The translations under genes and the position numbers were made by a program. Under the pieces are notes generated by a model. It did not search any database and was not told where the DNA came from. It was given only the letters and a program-made list of their open reading frames with translations. A DNA stretch of 8,104 nt from an uncultured Clostridia bacterium (GTDB taxonomy: Bacteria; Bacillota; Clostridia; Christensenellales; Borkfalkiaceae). The stretch covers positions 1 to 8,104 of the forward strand of contig CANREU010000066.1 in the NCBI GenBank assembly GCA_947629725.1. The letters run 5' to 3'. Shown here piece by piece: positions 1-5,936 of this stretch (position 1 is the stretch's first letter; every line of letters starts with the position of its first letter).

Positions 1-2
1 CA

Positions 3-134
3 AAATCGATCGGGACGGCTATCTCGCGTTTTGGACTGAATGGCACAGAAGAAGAAATCAATAAATTTCAATTTAGCCGCACGGACGACGGGAATCTATA
101 CCACATACTGTTTAGTCTACGCAAGGAGAAGTAG
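3..134 (+). CDS. C-terminal fragment of an unrecognised protein, cut by the window edge
   Basis: An open frame enters from the left edge and ends at TAG (132-134), giving about 43 residues that begin KSIGTAISRFGLNG and end HILFSLRKEK. The other two plus-strand frames hit stops at about 37 and 63, so this is the only frame that stays open. The composition (mixed hydrophobic, charged and polar residues with an amphipathic basic tail) looks like real protein. The segment is richer in A/T than the genes downstream, and its codon use is less G/C-biased. I do not recognise the family and the fragment is too short to assign a function. It has no visible link to the zinc-ribbon gene 260 bases downstream. 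The start lies outside the window. Confidence 0.5.
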   Translation, partial: KSIGTAISRFGLNGTEEEINKFQFSRTDDGNLYHILFSLRKEK

Positions 135-144
135 CGCATATGCG
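135..144. repeat. 10-bp perfect palindrome abutting a stop codon
   Basis: CGCATATGCG is self-complementary and starts at the base after the TAG of the partial upstream gene. It is too short for a confident terminator and no T-run follows. It may mark the left edge of the repeat region that follows. Confidence 0.35.
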
Positions 145-146
145 AC

Positions 147-197
147 ACCCCCTCAGTCACGGCAAGGGCAGCCGTGACAGCTCCCCCTCAAGGGGGC
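147..197. repeat. Two-hairpin palindromic intergenic repeat
   Basis: The first hairpin has a perfect 8-bp stem, GTCACGGC (155-162) with GCCGTGAC (170-177), and a 7-base loop. The second pairs CCCCCT (183-188) with AGGGGG (191-196) around a tight turn. The motif CCCCCTCA occurs twice, at 147-154 and 183-190, so the two hairpins could rearrange. From memory, the overall pattern (CCCCCTCAGTCA, stem-loop, TGACAGCTCCCCCTCAAGGGGG) resembles short dispersed palindromic repeats between genes in many gut Firmicutes. Neither hairpin is followed by a T-run, so a classical terminator is unlikely. Mobility cannot be shown from a single copy. Confidence 0.5.
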
Positions 198-200
198 GCC

Positions 201-242
201 GAGAGTTGGGCGCAGGGCGCCAAGAGTTAGGCGCAGGGCGTC
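201..242 (+). repeat. Two tandem 21-bp units
   Basis: Bases 201-221 and 222-242 match at 18 of 21 positions. Both carry the core GAGTT, then GGCGCAGGGCG. A decayed third copy may begin at 243 (AAGAAGGA). The period is a multiple of three and a frame is open across it (140-337). However, the implied protein is low-complexity and Arg/Gly-rich, with no sensible ribosome binding site, so I treat this as non-coding repeat DNA adjoining the palindromes. Confidence 0.5.
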
Positions 243-313
243 AAGAAGGAGGAAACGGTGCGACACGAACCGTAGGCGAAGTACCGCACGAGGCTGCCGT
301 CAGAAAGAAGTGC

Positions 314-338
314 TTCAGACGAGGGAATTCGGTCTGAA
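314..338. repeat. 7-bp inverted repeat upstream of the zinc-ribbon gene
   Basis: TTCAGAC (314-320) and GTCTGAA (332-338) are perfect inverted copies separated by 11 bases. The site lies 55 bases before the start codon of the zinc-ribbon gene and could be an operator or a weak hairpin. No T-run follows on the plus strand. I see no convincing sigma-A promoter in 243-377, so how the downstream gene is transcribed is unclear. Confidence 0.3.
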
Positions 339-392
339 TAAAAATCGATCTCCGCGTTAGCGATAGCGCGCAATAAAAAGGAGGGGAATTTT

Positions 393-632
393 ATGAAAGA
401 AGTCAAGCTCGAAAAGTGTCCGTATTGCGGCGGGACGGAGTTCGTCACTTGCCGCGTGAAGACGTATGGGTCGCTGTGGCTCGAGGGTTCGCGCAGGGCG
501 ACCGTTTTAGACCACGCGGTCATCTGCCGCGGGTGCGGAAGTCTGGTCCGCGCGTACATCGAAAGCCCCGAAACGCAGTTCGCAAAGAGCGGGCAGGGGG
601 ACGTCTCCGAAAAAACTTTCAACAACAAATAA
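393..632 (+). CDS. Small zinc-ribbon protein of unknown function
   Basis: This 79-residue protein begins at an ATG preceded by a consensus ribosome binding site, AAGGAGG (378-384), with an 8-base spacer, so both gene and start are well supported. Two CxxC knuckles, C9-P-Y-C12 and C45-R-G-C48, are 32 residues apart and would bind one zinc ion in a zinc ribbon; C20 is an extra cysteine. The middle (residues 21-44) is basic and hydrophobic. The tail after residue 58 is polar and probably flexible. From memory, small Firmicutes proteins share the pattern CPYCGxTEF ... ICRxCGxxVRSYV. Their role is unknown to me, and nucleic-acid or protein binding is only a guess. There is no signal peptide or membrane segment. 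The stop lies just before the strong promoter of the next gene, so the two are probably separate transcription units. Confidence 0.8.
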   Translation: MKEVKLEKCPYCGGTEFVTCRVKTYGSLWLEGSRRATVLDHAVICRGCGSLVRAYIESPETQFAKSGQGDVSEKTFNNK

Positions 633-678
633 AATATTTCATAAAAATATTGACGAAACGGCAAATCGCTGTTATAAT
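629..678 (+). promoter_or_regulatory. Strong sigma-A promoter with UP-like element and extended -10
   Basis: The -35 box TTGACG (650-655) and -10 box TATAAT (673-678) are 17 bases apart. TG at 670-671 gives an extended -10. The bases just before the -35 (629-649) are almost all A/T, like an alpha-subunit UP element, and hold an AATATTT/AAATATT inverted repeat (633-639, 645-651). Transcription should start near 685, giving a leader of about 42 bases for the arabinofuranosidase gene. Confidence 0.88.
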
Positions 679-686
679 ACATTTAC

Positions 687-700
687 TGAAAACGGAAACC
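687..700 (+). promoter_or_regulatory. Possible cre (CcpA) site at the transcription start
   Basis: TGAAAACGGAAACC fits TGWAANCGNTNWCA at 12 of 14 positions, missing the T of the right half and the last A. It begins about two bases after the predicted start of transcription, where bound CcpA would block RNA polymerase. Catabolite repression is expected for a hemicellulose-degrading gene, but the right half-site is weak. Confidence 0.4.
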
Positions 701-715
701 GCGCACGCGCGCGGC

Positions 716-721
716 GGGAGG
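716..721 (+). promoter_or_regulatory. Ribosome binding site fixing the GH51 start
   Basis: GGGAGG lies 5 bases before the ATG at 727, which fixes the start at the MIRYDLDAKK N-terminus and excludes a missed signal peptide upstream. Confidence 0.8.
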
Positions 722-726
722 CTTAC

Positions 727-3267
727 ATGATTCGCTACGATCTTGACGCAAAAAAGCGGGGCGTTGATGTTTCGGAGCACCTCTATGGGCTCTTTTTCGA
801 GGACATCAACCAGTCCGCAGACGGCGGTTTGAACGCCGAGATGGTCATCAACGGCTCTTTCGAGTTCGAGTATTACACCTACGACGATTACAGCAACGAG
901 AGCGAAGTGGAGGTGCGCAAGGCGCGCGGCTTCTATTGGGACATCTACGGCGCGGGCCCGAAAAAGATCGTAAAGAAGGGGGGGATGAATGAGAACAATC
1001 CCTCCTACCTCCTTCTCAACGTGGGCGGGAGCTATCATCTCGAGAACCCCGGCTACTTTCTCAACGGCAGCTACGACCTCTATGGCATGCCCGTCGTGAA
1101 AGGGGAGACCTACCGCTTCTCCATGTGGGTGAAGCGGCTCGGCTTTTGCGGGCGGGCGAAGGTGTTCATCCGCGGCGCGCACGGCAGACACACGACGGTG
1201 GGCGAGATCGCGATCCCCGAGGGAGACGAGGGGGATTGGGTGAAGGTGACGGCCTCGGTCGTCGCCGAAAAGGACACGATGGGCAGGCTCTGCATTGCCC
1301 TCGAAGGGAACGGGAAGATCGGGCTCGACTGCATTTCCCTCCTCCCCGCGACGGTGTGGGGGGATCCCGATAAATACCGCAACGGCAAGCTCTCTCCCCG
1401 CATCGTGCAGGCGATGAAGGACTGTCATCCCTCCTTTTTGCGCTTCCCCGGGGGGTGCGTCGTCGAAGGGGACGTGGATTTCGACCATCAATATAAATGG
1501 CGCGACACGGTAGGGCCCCTCGAGAGCAGGAAGCAGATCGCGAACCTCTGGAAGTATATGCAGTCCTTCGGGGTGGGATTTTACGAGTATTTCGCCCTCT
1601 GCGAGGACATCGGTGCGGCGCCGCTGCCCGTCCTTCCCTGCGGGCTCCTCTGCCAGATCCGCATGGGCGAACAGCGCAAGACGGGCTATCAGCGCATCCT
1701 CCCCGGCACGGAGAAGTTCCAAAAGGAAGTTATCGACAGCGTCGCCGACCTCATCTACTTCGCGAAGGGGGACGTGGGCTCCCTCGATCCCGAGGAGTCC
1801 CGCTGGGCGAAAGTCCGCGCCGACATGGGGCACCCCGCGCCCTTCGCCCTCCGCTACATCGGGATCGGCAACGAGAACTGGGGCTACGAGTATTTCGACA
1901 ACTTTGCGGCGTGCCTTCTCGGCGTGCGGCAATACATGTATAAGGGCCGCATGACCGACCTTCTGAAGCTCTTTGACATCACGGTCGTCACCACCTGCGG
2001 CGTCGACATCCGCCCCGCGGACGCCAACGAGAGCTGGAAGATCATCGACAACACCAAGCGGTATGATTTTTACGACCGCAGCGGCGCAAAGGTGTTCATG
2101 GGGGAATACGCCGCGCACTCGATGGCAGACGGCAGGGGTCGTCTCAACGGGGACAACAACCTCCGCTCCGCCCTCGCCGAGGCCGCCTTCCTCACGGGGT
2201 GCGAGCGCAATTCGGACGTCGTGAAGATGACCTGTTATGCGCCCCTTTTCGCCTCGACCTTCCGCTACAGCTGGACCCCCAACCTCATCTGGTTCAACGC
2301 GCGCGATGTGATGTACACCCCCAACTACTATGTGCAGCAGATGTTTGCGGGGAACGTCGGGAAATACACCTTGAAGGACGTCGCTCCCGTAGACGACGGC
2401 AACGCGGGCGGGCTCCTCATCGGCGGGCACAGGACGGCGAGCGCGGTCTCCTATGTGAAGGTCGCCGACAAAAAAACGGGCAAGACCCTCTACGAGCACC
2501 GCTTTAAGGACGGGCTCGGCGCGTGGAAAGTCTATCCCAACTGCCGTGGCGGGCACATCGAGGGAGAGGAGCTCATCATCGAGGAGAGCGACGCCTTCAA
2601 CGGCTTCTACTACGACGCGCAGGACTTTTCGGACTGCACGGTGGAGATCGGCTTCCGCCGTCTCTCGGGGGAGCAGAGCTTCATTGCGGGCGTGGGCGTG
2701 AAGGACGTGCGCGACGCGGGCACCCTCGACAACGCGGGATTCTCCATTTGCTGCCAATACGGCAAGAACCACAAGGGGTACGACGTCTCCTTCGACAAGC
2801 GGGTGGATTTCATGCGCACCGCCTGCGAGATGATGGGCAAGGATAAGTTCCTCGGCTATTCGCCCGAGGGGAACGTGATGCGCCTCGACTACACGAAGAA
2901 GACCTTCACCGCCTCCCTTTATAAGGACGGCGCATGGCACGAGGTGCTCTTCAAACACATCTGGAAGGTGAACGAGCGGGTCTTTGAGAGCGCGACGGCG
3001 GGGGAGGACGGAAAGATCTTTTTGAAGGTCGTGAATGTCTCGGACAGGGACGAGGAGATGACGGCGGAGCTGAAGAACTTCGGCAAGAAGACGAAGGCAA
3101 CCGTGACGACCCTCTGGCACGAGGACCCGACGGTCATCAACGAGATCGGCGTGAAGAGCGGGAAGACGGTGCACATCGAGCCCACCGTCTCCGAGCTCCC
3201 CGTCAAGGGGAACGAGCTGAAGGCAACTCTGAAAAAGAACAGTGTGAGCGTGTTTGTCATCGAATAA
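727..3267 (+). CDS. GH51 family alpha-L-arabinofuranosidase, multidomain, cytoplasmic
   Basis: This 846-residue enzyme should release terminal alpha-L-arabinofuranose from arabino-oligosaccharides or arabinoxylan fragments. Family hallmarks: the N-terminal LYGLFFEDIN ... ADGGL strand (residues 19-35), FLRFPGGCVVEG (237-248), the general acid/base glutamate E383 in GIGNENWG, and the nucleophile E460 in VFMGEYA. Residues about 65-207 form a beta-rich carbohydrate-binding-like insert (GETYRFSMWVK) before the barrel. Residues about 585-745 (from LYEHRFKDGLGAWKV) look like a laminin-G/concanavalin-like beta-sandwich placed between the barrel and the last beta-domain (GKIFLKVVNVS, 762-772). The protein is longer than the roughly 500 residues of simple bacterial GH51 enzymes because of these two inserts. 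No signal peptide is visible, so it probably acts on imported oligosaccharides. No transporter or regulator gene is adjacent. The promoter is strong and may be catabolite-repressed. Exact substrate is an inference from the family. Confidence 0.92.
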   Translation: MIRYDLDAKKRGVDVSEHLYGLFFEDINQSADGGLNAEMVINGSFEFEYYTYDDYSNESEVEVRKARGFYWDIYGAGPKKIVKKGGMNENNPSYLLLNVGGSYHLENPGYFLNGSYDLYGMPVVKGETYRFSMWVKRLGFCGRAKVFIRGAHGRHTTVGEIAIPEGDEGDWVKVTASVVAEKDTMGRLCIALEGNGKIGLDCISLLPATVWGDPDKYRNGKLSPRIVQAMKDCHPSFLRFPGGCVVEGDVDFDHQYKWRDTVGPLESRKQIANLWKYMQSFGVGFYEYFALCEDIGAAPLPVLPCGLLCQIRMGEQRKTGYQRILPGTEKFQKEVIDSVADLIYFAKGDVGSLDPEESRWAKVRADMGHPAPFALRYIGIGNENWGYEYFDNFAACLLGVRQYMYKGRMTDLLKLFDITVVTTCGVDIRPADANESWKIIDNTKRYDFYDRSGAKVFMGEYAAHSMADGRGRLNGDNNLRSALAEAAFLTGCERNSDVVKMTCYAPLFASTFRYSWTPNLIWFNARDVMYTPNYYVQQMFAGNVGKYTLKDVAPVDDGNAGGLLIGGHRTASAVSYVKVADKKTGKTLYEHRFKDGLGAWKVYPNCRGGHIEGEELIIEESDAFNGFYYDAQDFSDCTVEIGFRRLSGEQSFIAGVGVKDVRDAGTLDNAGFSICCQYGKNHKGYDVSFDKRVDFMRTACEMMGKDKFLGYSPEGNVMRLDYTKKTFTASLYKDGAWHEVLFKHIWKVNERVFESATAGEDGKIFLKVVNVSDRDEEMTAELKNFGKKTKATVTTLWHEDPTVINEIGVKSGKTVHIEPTVSELPVKGNELKATLKKNSVSVFVIE

Positions 3268-3306
3268 AAAAGGACGGAGCCGACCCTGCGGGGGCGGCTC
3301 TTTTTT
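3265..3306. terminator. Intrinsic terminator shared by convergent genes
   Basis: GAGCCG (3277-3282) pairs with CGGCTC (3295-3300), and CCC (3284-3286) with GGG (3291-3293) extends the stem. Six T's (3301-3306) follow on the plus strand, ending the GH51 transcript. On the minus strand the same hairpin is followed, after CGTCC, by TTTTTT (complement of the A-run at 3266-3271), so it can also end ldhA, whose stop codon is at 3308-3310. The spacing on the minus side is less ideal. Confidence 0.88.
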
Positions 3307-3307
3307 G

Positions 3308-4336
3308 TCAAAAACACTTCTCTCGGCGCTTTTTGCGGCATTCCTCCACGCTGCCGCAGTTGTAGCAGAGCTCGTTTTCGAGGGGTTCGCCCTTAAAGTA
3401 TGCGGCGAGGTTTTCGGCGGTCGTTTTCGCGATCTCCTCGAGCGCCTCCTCGGTGAGGAACGCCTGGTGGGAGGTGACGATGACGTTCGGCATGGAGATG
3501 AGCCGCGCGAGCACGTCGTCCTCCAAAATGTGCCCCGAGACGTCGCGGAAGAAGAGGTCGGACTCCTCCTCATAGACGTCGAGGCACGCTGCGCCGACAA
3601 TGCGGCTCTTGATCCCCTCGAGAAGGGCCTCCGCGTCGATGAGCGCCCCGCGGGAGGTATTGAGGAGGATGACCCCCTTTTTAAGGCTCGGAAGGGTCTC
3701 CCGCCCGATGAAGTGGTAGGTCTCCTCGGTGAGGGGGCAGTGGAGGGAGATGACGTCGCTCCGCCGAAAGAGCTCGTCCGCCGTCACATACTCCACGCCC
3801 TCAAGGGAGGGGAACTTGTCGAAGGCGACCGTCTTCATGCCGAACCCGCGACAGATCTCGAGGAAGACCTTGCCGATCTTGCCCGTCCCGACGACGCCGA
3901 CCGTCTTGCCGTGGAGGTCGGACCCCGTGAGCCCCGAGAGGGAGAAGTTGAACTCCCGCGTGCGGTTATACGCCTTGTGGATGCGCCGCACGGAGGTGAG
4001 AAGCAGAGCCATCGTGTGTTCGGCGACGGCGTAGGGGGAGTAGGCGGGCACGCGGACGACGTGCAGTTTTCCGAACGCATGCCGAAGGTCCACATTGTTG
4101 TAGCCCGCACAGCGCAGGGCGAGGACGCCGATCTTCTCCGCGGAGAGCCTGTCGATGACCTCGGCGTTCACATCGTCGTTCACGAAGACGCAGACGGCGT
4201 CGCACCCGCGCGCGAGCGCCGCCGTGTCCGCATTGAGTTTCGTCTCCAAAAATTTGAAAGTGAGCCCGTATTTCTCCCCGTAGCGGCGGAAGAGGGGCGT
4301 TTCGTAGTCCTTTGCGTCGTAAAAAGCGACCTTCAT
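3308..4336 (-). CDS. ldhA: D-lactate dehydrogenase (NAD-dependent)
   Basis: This 342-residue cytoplasmic enzyme should reduce pyruvate to D-lactate with NADH, regenerating NAD+ in fermentation. It closely resembles E. coli LdhA along its length: CVFVNDD (49-55), LRCAGYNNVDL (74-84), VRVPAYSPYAVAEH (94-107), the nucleotide-binding G150-T-G-K-I-G155 with D173 after the second strand, DVISLHCPLT (194-203), and the catalytic residues R229 (NTSRGALID), E256 (LDVYEEE) and H290 (SHQAFLTEEAL). The start at 4336 is chosen because GGAGG lies 6 bases upstream on the coding strand (complement of 4343-4347); an upstream in-frame extension lacks such a site. The tail is odd: after the usual end near residue 322 there are 20 more residues holding C324, C327, C333 and C341. 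The gene converges on the GH51 gene and is divergent from spoIIIA. A related 2-hydroxyacid dehydrogenase activity cannot be excluded. Confidence 0.93.
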   Translation of the reverse strand: MKVAFYDAKDYETPLFRRYGEKYGLTFKFLETKLNADTAALARGCDAVCVFVNDDVNAEVIDRLSAEKIGVLALRCAGYNNVDLRHAFGKLHVVRVPAYSPYAVAEHTMALLLTSVRRIHKAYNRTREFNFSLSGLTGSDLHGKTVGVVGTGKIGKVFLEICRGFGMKTVAFDKFPSLEGVEYVTADELFRRSDVISLHCPLTEETYHFIGRETLPSLKKGVILLNTSRGALIDAEALLEGIKSRIVGAACLDVYEEESDLFFRDVSGHILEDDVLARLISMPNVIVTSHQAFLTEEALEEIAKTTAENLAAYFKGEPLENELCYNCGSVEECRKKRREKCF

Positions 4337-4354
4337 GTTCGGCCTCCGTTCACG

Positions 4355-4382
4355 ATTATGCCCGATTTTCCCCTTTTGAAAA
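4355..4382 (-). promoter_or_regulatory. Candidate sigma-A promoter for ldhA
   Basis: Read on the minus strand, TTTTCA (complement of 4377-4382) and CATAAT (complement of 4355-4360) are 16 bases apart and end 18 bases before the ATG. The -10 is good and the -35 weak, so this is the best candidate in the 105-base divergent gap rather than a secure call. Confidence 0.38.
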
Positions 4383-4405
4383 CATGACTTTTGCACGGCG
4401 GGCCC

Positions 4406-4434
4406 TCATATCCGCGCGCCGCCCGTCATACCTT
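4406..4434 (+). promoter_or_regulatory. Sigma-E-type promoter of the spoIIIA operon
   Basis: TCATATC (4406-4412) matches the sigma-E -35 consensus KMATATT at 6 of 7 positions. CATACCTT (4427-4434) matches the -10 consensus CATACAMT at 6 of 8. The spacer is 14 bases, as expected. In B. subtilis spoIIIA is transcribed by mother-cell sigma-E. The predicted start of transcription is about 4440-4442, on or next to the ATG of spoIIIAA at 4442, leaving no room for a leader. Confidence 0.68.
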
Positions 4435-4441
4435 ATACAAA

Positions 4442-5278
4442 ATGCTCGAGTTTCTCCCGCCGCGGATCGCCTCGGCGCTGCGGTACGTCAACCTCAACCG
4501 CCTCTACGAGCTCCGCATGCGCAGGGACAAACCCCTCCTTGTAAGCATAGGCGGCGAGTTTTGCTTCCTCGGGGAGCGCGGAGTGTGCGCGCAGGAGGAG
4601 GCGCTCTGCCCGACGGCGGAGGAGATCGCCGAGACCCTCTTTGCCGCGAGCGAGTACTCCCTGTATTCGGTGGAAAACCAGATGAAACAGGGGTTCGTGA
4701 CGGGAAAATGCGGGGAGAGGATCGGCGTGGCGGGGACGTATGTCTATGAGAACGGGGCGGTGCACGCGGTGCGGGAGATCACTTCCCTCTGCGTGCGGGT
4801 GCCGCACGAGGTCAGGGGGTGCGCGGAGGAGATCTACCGACGCTGTTTCGAGCGCGGAATTGCCTCTCTCCTCCTTCTCGCGCCGCCCGGGGAGGGGAAG
4901 ACGACGGTCCTCCGCGATCTCACCCGCCTTCTCTGCGAGCGCAAGCATGTGAACACGCTCGTGAGCGACGAGCGGGGGGAGCTCTCCGCGGGCGACCTCG
5001 GGCCGACGGCGGACGTCGTCGCGTATGCGGACAAGCGCACCGCCTTCACGGCGGGCATCCGCGCCATGCGCCCCGACCTCATCGTGACGGACGAGCTGCT
5101 CGAGGAGGACTATCCCGCCGTAAAACGGGCGCTGAAGTGCGGGATCTCCGTGCTCGCCTCTGCCCACTTGCGGCGCGCGGAGGACGTTCCCGAGCGGCTC
5201 TTTTCATGGTATGTGCGCCTCGACGGGCTCGGCAAGGTGGGCGAAATTCTCGATTCGGAGCTGCATGATGTGGATTAA
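4442..5278 (+). CDS. spoIIIAA: Stage III sporulation protein AA (channel ATPase)
   Basis: This 278-residue protein resembles secretion-type ATPases and is thought to power or assemble the SpoIIIA-SpoIIQ channel from the mother-cell side. Family features: an N-terminal domain with YELRMRRDKPLLV near residue 25, YSLYSVENQMKQGFVTGKCGERIGVAG (about 75-101), a Walker A loop A147-PPGEG-K153-T154 followed by VLRDLTR, DERGEL (176-181), the Walker B-like PDLIVTDE with D217-E218, and SAH (240-242). B. subtilis SpoIIIAA is about 307 residues; the shortening lies mainly between DERGEL and Walker B and at the C-terminus. The usual DEIGR after Walker B reads DELLEED here. I chose the ATG at 4442 because MLEFLPPRIASAL aligns with the family N-terminus; an in-frame TTG at 4391 lies upstream of the promoter. 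No ribosome binding site precedes the ATG. The gene overlaps spoIIIAB by 11 bases. Confidence 0.93.
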   Translation: MLEFLPPRIASALRYVNLNRLYELRMRRDKPLLVSIGGEFCFLGERGVCAQEEALCPTAEEIAETLFAASEYSLYSVENQMKQGFVTGKCGERIGVAGTYVYENGAVHAVREITSLCVRVPHEVRGCAEEIYRRCFERGIASLLLLAPPGEGKTTVLRDLTRLLCERKHVNTLVSDERGELSAGDLGPTADVVAYADKRTAFTAGIRAMRPDLIVTDELLEEDYPAVKRALKCGISVLASAHLRRAEDVPERLFSWYVRLDGLGKVGEILDSELHDVD

Positions 5279-5735
5279 GGGGTTTTTGGGGTGCGCCGTC
5301 GTCGCCTTCTGCGTGTTCACGGGGTATCTCGCGGGGGGCAAATGGCGGGCGAGGAAGGCATTTTACGGGCAGTTCGCCCGCTTCAACGAGCGGTATCTCA
5401 CCGAACTCGACTACAGCCGCCGTCCTCTTTCCGCCTTCCTGCAAGAGCAGACCTACGCGGGGGAGTTCGGCAGGGCGGTGGAGTGCCTTTCGCGGCGGGA
5501 GCCTCCCGACTTTTCCCGCCGCTTCCTCACGGCGGAGGAGAAGACGGAGGCGGAGAACTACTTCGGGACGATCGGGAAGGGGGACACCCTCTCCCAGAAG
5601 AACTACTTTTCCTCCAAGCGGAAGGCGCTCGGCGAAAAAAAGGAGGAGAGCGAGCGGGAGGCGAAGCGGCGCGGCGCCCTCTATCTCAAGCTCGGGCTGC
5701 TCGCGGGGCTCGCGATCCTCATCCTCATTCTGTGA
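5268..5735 (+). CDS. spoIIIAB: Stage III sporulation protein AB
   Basis: This 155-residue membrane protein is related to the inner-membrane platform (GspF-like) proteins of type II secretion and should sit in the mother-cell membrane around the forespore. One hydrophobic helix lies near the N-terminus (about residues 4-22), a second closes the protein (LKLGLLAGLAILILIL), and a charged cytoplasmic region lies between them. FGTIGKGDTLSQKNYF matches the family's conserved segment. The length is close to the 171 residues of B. subtilis SpoIIIAB. Starts at 5265 and 5268 are both possible; 5268 has better spacing (7 bases) from GGAG (5257-5260) and gives the family-like MWIKGFLG start. The gene overlaps the end of spoIIIAA, which suggests translational coupling, and stops one base before spoIIIAC. 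Confidence 0.9.
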   Translation: MWIKGFLGCAVVAFCVFTGYLAGGKWRARKAFYGQFARFNERYLTELDYSRRPLSAFLQEQTYAGEFGRAVECLSRREPPDFSRRFLTAEEKTEAENYFGTIGKGDTLSQKNYFSSKRKALGEKKEESEREAKRRGALYLKLGLLAGLAILILIL

Positions 5736-5736
5736 T

Positions 5737-5934
5737 ATGGACGTTACGATCATCTTCAAACTTGCGGCGATCGGCATCATCATCACCGTCGTCTGCCAGA
5801 TCTTGAAAAAGTCGGACAGGGACGACGTCGCGACCGTCGTCTCCGTCGTCGGGCTCGTCATCGCCCTCACCGTCGCCGTCACGATGATAGGGGAGCTCTT
5901 CGAGACCATCCGCTTAACCTTCGGGGTCTTCTGA
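5737..5934 (+). CDS. spoIIIAC: Stage III sporulation protein AC
   Basis: This 65-residue protein is almost entirely two membrane helices (about residues 5-23 and 31-52) joined by a short charged loop, KKSDRDD (24-30), which is conserved in the family. It has the usual length (68 in B. subtilis). It is an integral component of the SpoIIIA complex in the outer forespore membrane; its precise role is not settled. The ATG follows the spoIIIAB stop by one base and no ribosome binding site is visible, so translation is probably coupled to that of spoIIIAB. The next gene starts two bases after its stop. Confidence 0.93.
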   Translation: MDVTIIFKLAAIGIIITVVCQILKKSDRDDVATVVSVVGLVIALTVAVTMIGELFETIRLTFGVF

Positions 5935-5936
5935 CC

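Noticed and set aside
140..337. A 65-codon frame over the repeat region
   Set aside because: It is made of the hairpins and the 21-bp units, the product is Gly/Arg-rich without a recognisable fold, and no ribosome binding site stands at a suitable distance from the ATG.
2..350. Exact 10-bp direct repeat AAAATCGATC at 2-11 and 341-350, considered as a target duplication around an inserted element
   Set aside because: The left copy lies inside an open coding frame that continues to 134, no transposase or terminal inverted repeats are present, and a 10-bp match can occur by chance.
619..3600. A 993-codon open frame on the minus strand opposite the arabinofuranosidase gene
   Set aside because: It is a by-product of strong G/C third-position bias on the plus strand. 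The product is low-complexity, rich in His/Val/Arg/Glu, matches no family and runs into the unrelated ldhA gene.
3254..4387. A 377-codon plus-strand open frame opposite ldhA
   Set aside because: Antisense shadow: ldhA on the minus strand has all catalytic residues and a ribosome binding site, whereas this frame has a repetitive acidic/basic composition and no initiation signal.
4391..4441. A 17-residue N-terminal extension of SpoIIIAA from a TTG codon
   Set aside because: It has no ribosome binding site, lies upstream of the predicted sigma-E promoter and has no counterpart at the family's N-terminus.
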